This document shows positions 15,658-23,301 of a stretch of 34,210 nucleotides of DNA, piece after piece. The DNA lies in assembly GCA_003151955.1 (NCBI GenBank), contig PLZB01000105.1, forward strand, positions 145,646-179,855, given 5' to 3'. Origin of the DNA: Acidimicrobiaceae bacterium. GTDB lineage: Bacteria > Actinomycetota > Acidimicrobiia > Acidimicrobiales > UBA8190. The notes below the pieces were generated by a model, which worked only from the letters and a program-made list of their open reading frames with translations, was not told the DNA's origin and made no database searches. The position numbers and the translations under genes were made by a program. Numbering within the stretch: the stretch's first letter is position 1; each line of letters begins with the position of its first letter.

Positions 15658-16701
15658 TTACTCGCCCGGGGCTGGGTCGCGCAGTCCGACCAGGCCGCCG
15701 GAGACGAAGGTGTCCCAGGTCTGGACGGCGATCCCGTCCTGGGGGTCGATGGCGGAGACGACAAGGTTGTCGCCGAGGTACAGGCCGACGTGGCCTGCGA
15801 CCCCGGGGGCGGGCTGGTCGGATCCGGGGGTGAGGATCATGTCGCCGGGGACGAGCTGAGCCTCGGTGACCGCCGTCCCTTCGTTCTGCTGGTCGCCGGT
15901 GTAGTGCAGGAGGGGGATGTGGGCGCTGGCCCAGGCCGCCATGGTCAACCCCGAGCAGTCGAAGGCATCTGGGCCGGCGGCACCCCACACGTAGGGCTTG
16001 CCGAGCTGGGCCAGCGCGAACTGGACGGCCTTGGCGTGGTCGGGGGCGGTGCCGGCGGGGAGGGCGTAGTCGGCCGGGAGCCCGTGGGCGGATGGCGGCC
16101 CCACGATGCTGCCGACACCCTGGCCGCAGCCGCCGGGTGCGCCGGCGTTGCCGAGCACCTCGAGGGCCACGATGCCGGCCTGGTTCCAGTTGGCCTGGTA
16201 GTTGGAACCATCGGCGGTGCCCGAGTGCTGGACCGCCTGAGCGGCGAGCCCCGGCGCCATCTTCTGCCAGCCAGGTACGGCCAGCAGCTGGCGAACAAAG
16301 GTGTCGGTGGCATACGTCGGGTCCATCAGCTGGGCGGCGGTGCCCCACCCCTGGCTGGGTCGCTGCTGGAACAGGCCGAGCGAGTCCAGGTCCCCGTGAT
16401 CGAGATTGTGGAGCTGGCTCTCGGTGATGGCCGTCATGAGGGCAATCTGGACGGCCTGGAGATTCTCGTCGGACGCAGCCATGGCGGCAGCGACGACAGC
16501 GTCGGCGTTGGCGGACTGGTCGGCGGCCAAGGTCGAGATCGACCCGGTGACCGGACAGGTCTGGGAGGCGAGCTCGGACACGGTCAGCAGCGACGCCGAT
16601 GTCGAGTCCTGCCCGACCGCGCCCACCACGGTGAGCCCGAGAACCAGCAAGATGGCGACGGCCGGCACGGCAACGACCGCAAGGAGTCGTGCCGGGATCA
16701 T
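15658..16701 (-). CDS. Peptidoglycan hydrolase: transglycosylase-like plus NlpC/P60 domains
   Basis: This 347-residue wall-remodelling enzyme opens the cell wall for the mating channel (VirB1-like role). A membrane anchor or signal segment spans about residues 5-28. A lysozyme-like region (about 85-170) has ITESQLHN with the probable catalytic Glu, then GLFQQRPSQGWG. The C-terminal NlpC/P60 cysteine-peptidase domain (about 225-347) has FDCSGLT (Cys about 248) and GHVGLYLG (His about 302). The ATG at 16701 is followed directly by the hydrophobic segment. It is separated from WhiB by 175 nt that may hold a promoter. Confidence 0.9.
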   Translation of the reverse strand: MIPARLLAVVAVPAVAILLVLGLTVVGAVGQDSTSASLLTVSELASQTCPVTGSISTLAADQSANADAVVAAAMAASDENLQAVQIALMTAITESQLHNLDHGDLDSLGLFQQRPSQGWGTAAQLMDPTYATDTFVRQLLAVPGWQKMAPGLAAQAVQHSGTADGSNYQANWNQAGIVALEVLGNAGAPGGCGQGVGSIVGPPSAHGLPADYALPAGTAPDHAKAVQFALAQLGKPYVWGAAGPDAFDCSGLTMAAWASAHIPLLHYTGDQQNEGTAVTEAQLVPGDMILTPGSDQPAPGVAGHVGLYLGDNLVVSAIDPQDGIAVQTWDTFVSGGLVGLRDPAPGE

Positions 16702-16876
16702 GCCGCCTGCCCCGCCGGGTATGGTCGCTTCGCCGCCACCGGGCCAGGTCTTAGCATGGCCACACCAACTGTTTGTGACTGCAAGAACATGTTCTCGGCA
16801 GGCACCTCGGAGAGCGGCGGGACGGTTGCGCTAGAGCACCATTCATGGCCTCGAACCGCGGAGCGGGGGACGATGG

Positions 16877-17128
16877 TCACGCTGCGGGCCGCCGTTGGCG
16901 GAGACGGCTCCGCTCGTCCTCGGTGAGCCCGCCCCAGACTCCGAGCTCCTCGGGGTGGGCGACCGCCCAGCTCCGGCACGGTTCTCGCACCGGGCAGCCG
17001 GCGCAGATGGCCCTTGCCTCGGCAAGCTTCGCCTCGTGGTCAGCCCGGTGGGTGTCGGGGAAGAACAATTCATGCCCAGCGCCGCGACACGCGGCCTGCT
17101 TCTGCCAGGAGTGGTCGTCGTGTCCCAT
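16877..17128 (-). CDS. WhiB-family iron-sulfur transcription factor
   Basis: This 83-residue WhiB-like protein has the four cluster cysteines Cys14, Cys42, Cys45 and Cys51 (CAGCPVREPC). GVWGG at 63-67 and a basic C-terminus (RSRLRQRRP) complete the family signature. WhiB proteins bind the housekeeping sigma factor and control specific promoters. Here it probably governs the transfer genes. ATG 17128 gives the expected family length. An ATAGCNTGGAC motif lies only 20 nt upstream, so its transcript would be nearly leaderless. Confidence 0.92.
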   Translation of the reverse strand: MGHDDHSWQKQAACRGAGHELFFPDTHRADHEAKLAEARAICAGCPVREPCRSWAVAHPEELGVWGGLTEDERSRLRQRRPAA

Positions 17129-17147
17129 CACCCTGAGGCTGCGGGCG

Positions 17148-17158
17148 GTCCAGGCTAT
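17148..17158 (-). promoter_or_regulatory. ATAGCNTGGAC motif upstream of whiB
   Basis: The minus strand reads ATAGCCTGGAC, 20 nt before the WhiB start. This is shorter than the 57-62 nt spacing at the other four sites. A G/C-rich dyad, CGGGGG (17165-17170) and CCCCCG (17176-17181), lies just upstream and could be an operator or the terminator of the preceding gene. Confidence 0.45.
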
Positions 17159-17259
17159 GAGCCTCGGGGGTCTACCCCCCGAATCCCCCCGGCTGCCGCC
17201 CTCCGCTTCGCTCCGGTTGCCCTCGGTGCCGGCCGTGGATCCTCGAGCTGGCCGACGGG

Positions 17260-18174
17260 CTACGAGGCGATCGTCGACGGCTCGCACGAAGCGGACCCTG
17301 GCGGCGATGCGATCAACGCCTCAATCTGTGTCCGCCACCACCGGACGACCTGCTGGGGGGGCCTGGCCTGACCGTCGGAGGCGATCCAGGCGGCCGTCCA
17401 GTACGTGAGCCCCCGGCACCAGGCCACCTGGGCCGAACGGCCCCGGCCGGGACGAGGCCCGGCCACCAGGCTGAGGAGTTCGGGGTCCGAGACGGCGGCG
17501 GCCAGCCGGGCGTTGGATTTGAGGTCCTGGGCCGTGGTGATCCCCGGCAGGACTGAGTCGCCGGTCCGGTCCGGCTGGGCGGACGGGTGGCTGGCCCACC
17601 ATTCGCCGGCCTGCACGACGGCGTCCTCGCAGCGCCTGGCAAGGTGGGGCCCCGGCTGGAACCCGGCCTGGCGAAGGAGGTCCGAGACGGCGACCGACAC
17701 CGACGGGTTCTCGACAGTCGGGGGGTCTGCCTCGACGGCGGGAAGACGGTCCGGGCACTCGACGAGGTTCCAGCGGCGCCACAGGTCGACGTGGACCGGC
17801 CGGGCGGCGTCGACGGTTACGGCGATCTGCCGAGCGGCGACGTCGAGATCGGGCCTCGACTCCTCGGGGAACCCGAGCAGGCGGCCAGCGGCCGTGAGCA
17901 CGGCCGCTGCGGCAGGGATCGGATCCGCCGGGCGCCGCCGGCCGGCCCATTCCACCAAGCGGCGCCACGTTGGGTCGGCGAAGACGGCGTCGCGCTGCCG
18001 GCCGGCCTCCCTGGAGGCCGCCGGGGCTCGGAGGCCGAGGTCGGGGTAGTGGAGCATCCTGCTCCACCGGCTGTAGGACCAGCCCGGCAGCGGCGACGGG
18101 GCTGTCTCGAGGAGGGCGGCCAGGATTTCCCGCAGGTCGTCTACGGGCCGCCGGAGCCTTCGGGTTGCTTCCAT
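17260..18174 (-). CDS. Unknown soluble protein at the head of the transfer operon
   Basis: This 304-residue protein has no membrane segment and no motif I recognise. It is rich in Trp (WSYSRWSRMLH, WRRLVEWAGRR, WRRWNLVEC, VVRWWRTQIEAL), with Arg and Pro throughout, suggesting a helical fold. ATG 18174 is the most upstream start not overlapping the divergent regulator's promoter; a longer frame upstream is a shadow. It lies 131 nt upstream of WhiB in the same direction and is divergent to the regulator at 18266, so it is probably the first gene of the mating-channel transcript. Function unknown. Confidence 0.65.
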   Translation of the reverse strand: MEATRRLRRPVDDLREILAALLETAPSPLPGWSYSRWSRMLHYPDLGLRAPAASREAGRQRDAVFADPTWRRLVEWAGRRRPADPIPAAAAVLTAAGRLLGFPEESRPDLDVAARQIAVTVDAARPVHVDLWRRWNLVECPDRLPAVEADPPTVENPSVSVAVSDLLRQAGFQPGPHLARRCEDAVVQAGEWWASHPSAQPDRTGDSVLPGITTAQDLKSNARLAAAVSDPELLSLVAGPRPGRGRSAQVAWCRGLTYWTAAWIASDGQARPPQQVVRWWRTQIEALIASPPGSASCEPSTIAS

Positions 18175-18252
18175 GGAGCCATGGGGCAACCGATCAGCGT
18201 GGGGAAACGAGTGCGTTGAGCGGCGCTTCCGGGCGCCGGTACACCCCGGCGT

Positions 18253-18266
18253 TATGCTCCGCCCGA
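18253..18266 (+). promoter_or_regulatory. Probable -10 element and leaderless start of the divergent regulator
   Basis: TATGCT at 18253-18258 is followed after 7 nt by ATG 18266, placing the predicted transcription start on the start codon. A -35 is not evident. The 91-nt divergent region 18175-18265 must also hold the promoter of the gene at 17260-18174. Confidence 0.45.
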
Positions 18267-19573
18267 TGAGGGCGGATCCTCTGCTGATGGCGGTGCAGTG
18301 CGGGCTCGGGAGCGCCGAGCGGGCCCGGGACGCGCTCAACGCGCAGATCGTCCAGATCGAGGATGACCTGGGCATCCCCCCGGCGGAGTCGGCGTCCATC
18401 TCGTCGGACACCTGGCGCAGATGGGTGCATCGGACCCAAGTTCCCCAGCGGGGGATCGCCATCCGGGCCCTGTGCGAGCTGGCCGGGCGACCCCTCACCG
18501 ACATGTGGTGGGTCCGCCAAGACGACGAGGACGGCATCGGTATGGTCGAGGAGATGAACCGCCGCGAGTTCCTTTCAGGCGCCGGCTCGCTGGCCCTCGG
18601 CGTCGGGATCGCCGGCGTCCTGGCCGAGATCGGCCCGCCCCCTGCCCCGAACGTCGACACCTACCGCCTCGAGGTCGAGCGGGCCTGGCGGCGCTACGTC
18701 GACTCCGACCCGCAGCGCTCCGCCTACGAGGCCGGCGACCTGGTCGAACTGGGACGGGTCCTGATGAACCGATCCCGGGGCGCCGACCGGGAGCAGCTGG
18801 CAGGGCTCACCGCGCTGGCGGCCCTGCTCACCGGCCGGATCGCCTTCTTTGACCTCGGCCGGGCGTCGGCCGCCGCGGGCGCCTGGCAGATCGCCCAGGG
18901 CTTCCTGGCCGAGTCCAGCGACTACCCGCTCAAGGCCGCCGTCCACGGCCATCAGGCCTTCGTGCCCGGCTGGCAGGGCCGGTGGTCGGACGCCGAGAAG
19001 GAACTCGGGATGGCGGCCAGCTACGCCCGGCGGGGCGGGAGCCCCGACCTCCGCTCCTGGCTACATGCCGTGGCCGCCGAGAACCTCGGACGCTCCGGCC
19101 GGAGCCGGGAGGGCCTGGCCGAGATCGAAAAGAGCCGGCGGGTGCTCTCCGACGGCGGGGCCTACCCCGATCCGTGGTGGCTCGACTATTTCGACGGCTC
19201 CCGCCTCGACGGCTTCGACGCGGCCGCCTCCCTGCTGGCCGGCGGGGCCGTGCTCCGGACCCCGGAGTCGACACCCACAGCACGGCGCCACGCCCGCGAT
19301 CGGGTCGAACGGGCCCTGCTCCTGCTGCCCACTGTCGACGGCTCAGGGCCGTGGGGTCCGCAGGATGCCGTGACGGCCCTCGACCGGGCCTGCGGCCACG
19401 CCCTCCTCGAGGACGACGACCGGGCGCTCGAACTGGCCCGGGTCGCCTGCCAGGTACTCGCCCGCCGGCCCTACGCCGCCGCCAGGGGCCGGCTCGACCA
19501 ACTGGCCGACATCCTCCCGGCCAACCGGATCGTCGAGCTCAACGGGATCGAACGGGAGTTCGCCGCCGCTTGA
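18266..19573 (+). CDS. Putative regulator with helical repeat (TPR-like) C-terminus
   Basis: This protein has 435 residues. The N-terminal 85 residues contain a helix-rich segment ending WRRWVHRTQVPQRGIAIRALCELAG, reminiscent of a DNA-binding domain. MNRREFLSGAG at about 97 resembles the internal 'NRRELL' segment common in streptomycete HTH-TPR regulators; it looks like a Tat signal but is internal, so export is unlikely. The rest is Ala/Arg-rich paired helices (SAAAGAWQIAQGFLAES, ALDRACGHALLEDDDRALELARVACQVLA) typical of tetratricopeptide-like regulators. It faces the transfer operon, which suggests control of conjugation. Start ATG 18266 was preferred for its position 7 nt after a -10. ATG 18254 is also possible. 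Confidence 0.65.
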   Translation: MRADPLLMAVQCGLGSAERARDALNAQIVQIEDDLGIPPAESASISSDTWRRWVHRTQVPQRGIAIRALCELAGRPLTDMWWVRQDDEDGIGMVEEMNRREFLSGAGSLALGVGIAGVLAEIGPPPAPNVDTYRLEVERAWRRYVDSDPQRSAYEAGDLVELGRVLMNRSRGADREQLAGLTALAALLTGRIAFFDLGRASAAAGAWQIAQGFLAESSDYPLKAAVHGHQAFVPGWQGRWSDAEKELGMAASYARRGGSPDLRSWLHAVAAENLGRSGRSREGLAEIEKSRRVLSDGGAYPDPWWLDYFDGSRLDGFDAAASLLAGGAVLRTPESTPTARRHARDRVERALLLLPTVDGSGPWGPQDAVTALDRACGHALLEDDDRALELARVACQVLARRPYAAARGRLDQLADILPANRIVELNGIEREFAAA

Positions 19574-19612
19574 GCCTGGGGTCGAATCAACTCGGCGGAC
19601 TCTCGCCTCGAC

Positions 19613-20416
19613 TCAGCTGAGCCCATAGAAGGCCAGGATGGCGTCTGGAGTGGTCCCAAGCGCTAGATCGTTGTTCGCGTCAGCGAACGGCTCTCCGTGC
19701 TTGATCTCGAACCATGCCAGCACGTCGCCGAGGACCCTGCCCGCATCTGCCGCGCCCCCCCGGTGAAGGCAGGTGTGGCAGCAAGGACAAAGGGGCACCA
19801 TATTGGTGACGCGGTCGAGGTTGATGGCGGTCCACGCCTGTTGAGCCATCGGGATGATGTGGTGGATCTCGACGTACGGGTGTTCGTCACGGGCCAGAAA
19901 GGCCGAGCACGAGGTCCCGCTCACAGCGCAGCGGTAGTAGTTGTTGACGCGGACGAAGTCGGCTAACTGCAGGGAGCGCTGGAAGGGCACAGCTGCGGAG
20001 GACGATGGCGGGGCCAATCTTGGTTGTCGGTTGTTCAGCTCGTCGACCTCGCCTGCTTTCAGCCGTGGCCCTGTGGGGAGCAGGGGTTGGGAGTTGTCGT
20101 ACCCGCCGGGGTAGAGGATCGCTCGATGGCTCCGGACGACGAGCATGTAGTCATCGAGAACGTGGTTGCTCACCAGGTTGTTGACCCACTGATCTGCTCG
20201 GGACTTGCTTGTGCTGGGGTTCAGCCCGGACTGCCCGGAGTCGGAGATGTCAATGCCGAACTGGCTCAGGAGCAGGCCGGCGACCTCGTTCTTGACGTCC
20301 CTGGCCAGAACACCCTCAGGGTGCCGGTTGACCACCTCGATGTAGAAGGGAACGAAGTAAGCCTGCTTGTGCCGCAGGAGTTTTCGCAGCTCCAGGTCGT
20401 CCGGTGGCACGGTCAC
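19613..20416 (-). CDS. HNH restriction endonuclease
   Basis: This 267-residue protein is the probable nuclease of a type II restriction system. Residues about 10-105 look like a winged-helix/Mrr-type N-terminal region. The HNH nuclease lies at about 160-225, with Cys163 and Cys170, EIHHIIPMAQ (His185-186), an Asn in TNMVPLC at 205, CPCCHTCLH (210-218) and a conserved final His218. The Cys pairs would bind structural zinc. The GTG start at 20416 follows the methylase stop by 35 nt, so the two are co-transcribed, methylase first. Lower G+C than the transfer genes suggests separate acquisition. The recognition sequence cannot be read from sequence. Confidence 0.85.
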   Translation of the reverse strand: MTVPPDDLELRKLLRHKQAYFVPFYIEVVNRHPEGVLARDVKNEVAGLLLSQFGIDISDSGQSGLNPSTSKSRADQWVNNLVSNHVLDDYMLVVRSHRAILYPGGYDNSQPLLPTGPRLKAGEVDELNNRQPRLAPPSSSAAVPFQRSLQLADFVRVNNYYRCAVSGTSCSAFLARDEHPYVEIHHIIPMAQQAWTAINLDRVTNMVPLCPCCHTCLHRGGAADAGRVLGDVLAWFEIKHGEPFADANNDLALGTTPDAILAFYGLS

Positions 20417-20451
20417 GACGCTAACCCCGTTGGCGTGGACGGCGGTGGTCT

Positions 20452-21543
20452 TTAGATATTCTCGACGAGAGACCTTGGGCTAGCCGACGTCAGGCGGTTA
20501 CCTGCGTATGGAGATGTGATGGCGTCAACCTCGTCCTTGGGGCCGGCGACCACCACGAGCTCGAGGTTGCGGAGCCGAGAGACTTGACCGACCTTCTCGC
20601 CTGACGGATTGAAAATGCCGATCTGGGCTCCCACGTAGCGCTTTGAGTCAAATGCCAATGTGCGCACGTGTCCGTGGCTTGAACACCATTCCGAGAGCTC
20701 ATCGAGTGTGGCCCAACTCTCATCGTTGTAGGAGAGGATCACCACTCTTGCCCGCACGCTCTCGACGACTGCTCGAAGGGCCAGCGGCATCTGGCGCTTC
20801 CGATTGAAGACTGACTTGGTCGCCGGGTCGCGCGTGTCGATTCGCTTGCAGGCGATCCCGTAGTGTTCGGGAGCATCCCAGGCCACCAGGGTTTCCCAGA
20901 TGTGGTAGTTCCCGGTGTAACTGTGCTGGTTATACGGCGGGTCAAGGTAGGCCACGTCGAACTCGCCAAGTGCCCCGGCCAACTCAGTGGCGTCGCCACG
21001 GACTGCCCGGCCCGTTCCTACGTAGAGCTCGGGCTCTCGGAGCTCGAGCGAGTTGTACGACCTCGGCGCCCACTCCTTCACGTAGGCCATCTGGAGTCCA
21101 GTTGTGGAGTCCACTCGATCAGCCGCGTAGATCAGGGCGGTGAGGAGGAGCGCGTACAGTTCGGAACCCTTGAACTCGGCTTCGAGCCTGTTCCGGATGG
21201 CGTCCACTCTTGCTCCGTTGAACGGTTGGAAGAACCGTGACTGCACACAGAACGTCTCGGTGAAGTAGCCGGGTTCACCCGGGATCTGGTTGAGGTAGGA
21301 GAGTGCCTCTCGGAGGTCGTCCTTGTTGACGGTGCTGGCGTCCGCCTCGATGTGACACTGGGAGAAGATCTCGGAGTACCGGGCAGTGTCGACGGCGGTG
21401 ACGTGGGCGCCTCGCCGCTTGAACTCCTGAGCTACTCGAGTAGTGCCGGTGAACAGGTCTAGGGCTGTGCTGGCGCCGCTGGCCGTCAGCATGTCGCCGA
21501 GTACGGGGACGAGTCTCCGCTTGGAGCCGATGTACTTGATCAC
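20452..21543 (-). CDS. D12-class DNA adenine N6-methyltransferase
   Basis: This 363-residue methylase would protect the recognition site of the adjacent HNH nuclease. Motif order is that of Dam/DpnM-type (alpha) enzymes: KYIGSKRRL near the N-terminus (motif X), LDLFTGTTRVA (motif I, SAM binding, about 29-39) and DPPYNQHSY (motif IV, about 201). The start is GTG 21543. A mini-ORF (ATG 21566, 8 codons) ends in TGA overlapping this GTG, which suggests translational coupling. An alternative much longer N-terminus upstream is low quality. A TAGCGT -10-like sequence lies at 21575-21580. The D12 family name is from memory of the motif order. Confidence 0.88.
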   Translation of the reverse strand: MIKYIGSKRRLVPVLGDMLTASGASTALDLFTGTTRVAQEFKRRGAHVTAVDTARYSEIFSQCHIEADASTVNKDDLREALSYLNQIPGEPGYFTETFCVQSRFFQPFNGARVDAIRNRLEAEFKGSELYALLLTALIYAADRVDSTTGLQMAYVKEWAPRSYNSLELREPELYVGTGRAVRGDATELAGALGEFDVAYLDPPYNQHSYTGNYHIWETLVAWDAPEHYGIACKRIDTRDPATKSVFNRKRQMPLALRAVVESVRARVVILSYNDESWATLDELSEWCSSHGHVRTLAFDSKRYVGAQIGIFNPSGEKVGQVSRLRNLELVVVAGPKDEVDAITSPYAGNRLTSASPRSLVENI

Positions 21544-21566
21544 TGACTGGCCTCGGTAACTCTCAT
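21540..21566 (-). CDS. Possible 8-codon leader peptide of the methylase
   Basis: ATG 21566 opens MRVTEASQ and stops with TGA that overlaps the GTG of the methylase (GTGA). A -10-like TAGCGT lies 8 nt before the ATG, so the mRNA may begin almost at this codon. A short coupled frame would be one way to keep methylase translation steady. Confidence 0.3.
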   Translation of the reverse strand: MRVTEASQ

Positions 21567-21725
21567 GCGCCTGGACGCTACTGGGGAGTTGTTCTGGGGA
21601 ACGTGACCCCTGGCCCGGCCGGCGGTATGGCCCGACCTGGATCGCTCCGTCAACGCCCCAGCCCCGCACAGTCCGAAGCATCAATCACCCGGTCGGGAAA
21701 CGCCGCCATGATCAGCGGTCGACCC

Positions 21726-22415
21726 TCAGGGGACCTGACGGGTTGCGGTTGCGTGAGCCGGCAGCTGAGCCGAGTTCGCTTTAGCGACCAAAGCCGGAAG
21801 CTGGTCAAGGTCGTCGAGTATCCACCGGCACCGAGCTTCGGCTTTGGCGTCCCCAACGATCCAGGCCCACGGCCCGCGGCGCACCAGCGCCGTGAGCATC
21901 CCGCCGTCCTGGGCCGGCTTGATGTCGTTGTCGAGGCGGTCGCCGACGTAGAGCACCTCGTCGGCCGGAAGTTGCGCCTCGGCGACGATGCGCGTGAAGA
22001 ACTCCGGTGCCGGCTTCTCGACGCCCCAGCCTTCCGAGGTGCCGAGCCAGTCGAAGGGCAGCTCGAGGTCTCGGAGGATCTGCTCGGCCCGGGCCGTCTG
22101 GTTGCCGGCCACGCCAACCTGGACACCAGCGGCCTGGAGCGCCTCGAGACAGGACCGGGCGTCAGGATAGAGAGCGTCCTCGCCAAACCATTCGGGTTTC
22201 CCAGCGGCGGCCCGGGCCTGCCGCTCGACGGTGAGGTCGAAGCCGGGACGGAACACCTGAAACGTCTCCCGGTAGTCACGGCCCGCAGCGATGGTGGCGC
22301 CGAACACGGCGCTGAAGGTGTGGCGAGGTACCCCGAGCCAGTCGGCCCAGGTGCCGTACTCGTTGCTCTCGTCGACCAGGGTCTCCCCCACGTCGAACAC
22401 GACCGCACGAATCAT
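21726..22415 (-). CDS. HAD-superfamily hydrolase
   Basis: This 229-residue haloacid-dehalogenase-like phosphatase carries all four HAD motifs: VVFDVGETLV (nucleophile Asp8; the second Asp of the usual DxD is Gly, as in several subfamilies), GVAGNQT (motif II), GVEKPAPEFF (Lys, motif III) and YVGDRLDNDI (motif IV). A helical cap lies between motifs I and II. ATG 22415 gives the normal start directly before the first strand. Substrate is unknown. It sits between the restriction pair and the divergent lsr2 gene and is probably a housekeeping-like passenger. Confidence 0.85.
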   Translation of the reverse strand: MIRAVVFDVGETLVDESNEYGTWADWLGVPRHTFSAVFGATIAAGRDYRETFQVFRPGFDLTVERQARAAAGKPEWFGEDALYPDARSCLEALQAAGVQVGVAGNQTARAEQILRDLELPFDWLGTSEGWGVEKPAPEFFTRIVAEAQLPADEVLYVGDRLDNDIKPAQDGGMLTALVRRGPWAWIVGDAKAEARCRWILDDLDQLPALVAKANSAQLPAHATATRQVP

Positions 22416-22524
22416 GCCAGTAACCGTAGCGGCCCCCTGTGTCACTACCGCCTTCGACGAGCCTTGAACGGTTAGGGTCAGGAATTCGCCCAGGCCGCCA
22501 ACGCCTGCTCCCAGGGGGACTCCG

Positions 22525-22971
22525 ATGGCCCAGAAGATTCACGTCGAGTTGATATGCGACGCGTGCGAAGGCGAACAGCCGGCGCAGCGCACGATGACGT
22601 TCGGGTTCGACAGCAACGAGGGCACCCGGTCCGACTACCAGATCGAACTGTGCGCCACCCATCTGGCGGGGTTTGTGGAGGCCCTCGTCCCGTGGATCGC
22701 CAAGAGCCGGAAGGCGCCCGTCGCACAGCTGAAGCGGTCGACCCGGTCGAGGCCGACGGCCAGCACCCCTGCCCCGGCGAGCAAGTCGACACCTTCCCGG
22801 CCTGCCACTGGACGGCGGCCGGCTCGGCGCGACCCGGAGCAGCTCGAAGGCATCCGGATCTGGGCTCGTGCCCACGGGTTCGACGTCGGTGAACGGGGAC
22901 GGATCCCCGCCGAGGTCGAAGCAGCGTACAACCGCCGGGACGGCCTCGCCCTGGTGGGCAACACCCCGTAG
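22525..22971 (+). CDS. lsr2: Lsr2-family nucleoid-associated protein
   Basis: This 148-residue xenogeneic-silencer homologue has an N-terminal dimerisation domain (about 1-62: IHVELICDACEG, FVEALVPWIAKSRK), a Ser/Thr/Pro/Arg linker, and the diagnostic C-terminal DNA-binding domain RDPEQLEGIRIWARAHGF with RGRIPAEVEAAY (RGR at 124-126). Chromosomal Lsr2 silences AT-rich foreign DNA; an element-borne copy could modulate host silencing or the element's own cargo. Unusual: Cys11 and Cys14 (CDAC) in the N-terminal domain and a second Cys at about 43, possibly metal binding. ATG 22525 follows a GGGGGA ribosome-binding site. Confidence 0.9.
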   Translation: MAQKIHVELICDACEGEQPAQRTMTFGFDSNEGTRSDYQIELCATHLAGFVEALVPWIAKSRKAPVAQLKRSTRSRPTASTPAPASKSTPSRPATGRRPARRDPEQLEGIRIWARAHGFDVGERGRIPAEVEAAYNRRDGLALVGNTP

Positions 22972-23301
22972 CGGCGCCGGCTGGGGCAACGCCACCGGCC
23001 CATGTGCTGTCGGCGCGGACGGGGGTAGGGGGGTCTCATCAATCTTCAAGTCTTCTCCCGTCGATGCCCTGGTCATCGGCCCCGCAGGGTTACGGCTGAG
23101 CAGGAGCCGTTGGCTCCCGGACAGGAGCCGGTTGCGGGAGCGCAGATGGACCCGGAGCGCGACATGCTCGACGCAGTGGAGGACCACAGGGCAGACGGCC
23201 GGCGAGGGCGACGGGCGTCCTCGGGGGCCCGGCGCCGGACGAAATCGGGGCCGGAGATCGACCCCCGGGCGCGCCGGGGCCGCCGGGGTTGCCGGCGGCG
23301 G
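22972..23301. other. 330-nt stretch without a convincing gene
   Basis: This lies between the convergent ends of lsr2 and the 23302-24654 gene. It holds a perfect hairpin, GGAGCC-GTT-GGCTCC (23103-23117), with no T-tract. Open frames here on either strand are Arg/Gly/Pro-rich and show no family features. It could carry a transcription terminator, but nothing is certain. Confidence 0.5.

Noticed and set aside
16820..16860. tRNA-like GGTTCGA on the minus strand near the WhiB/NlpC gap
   Set aside because: No anticodon stem, D-arm or acceptor stem can be built around it.
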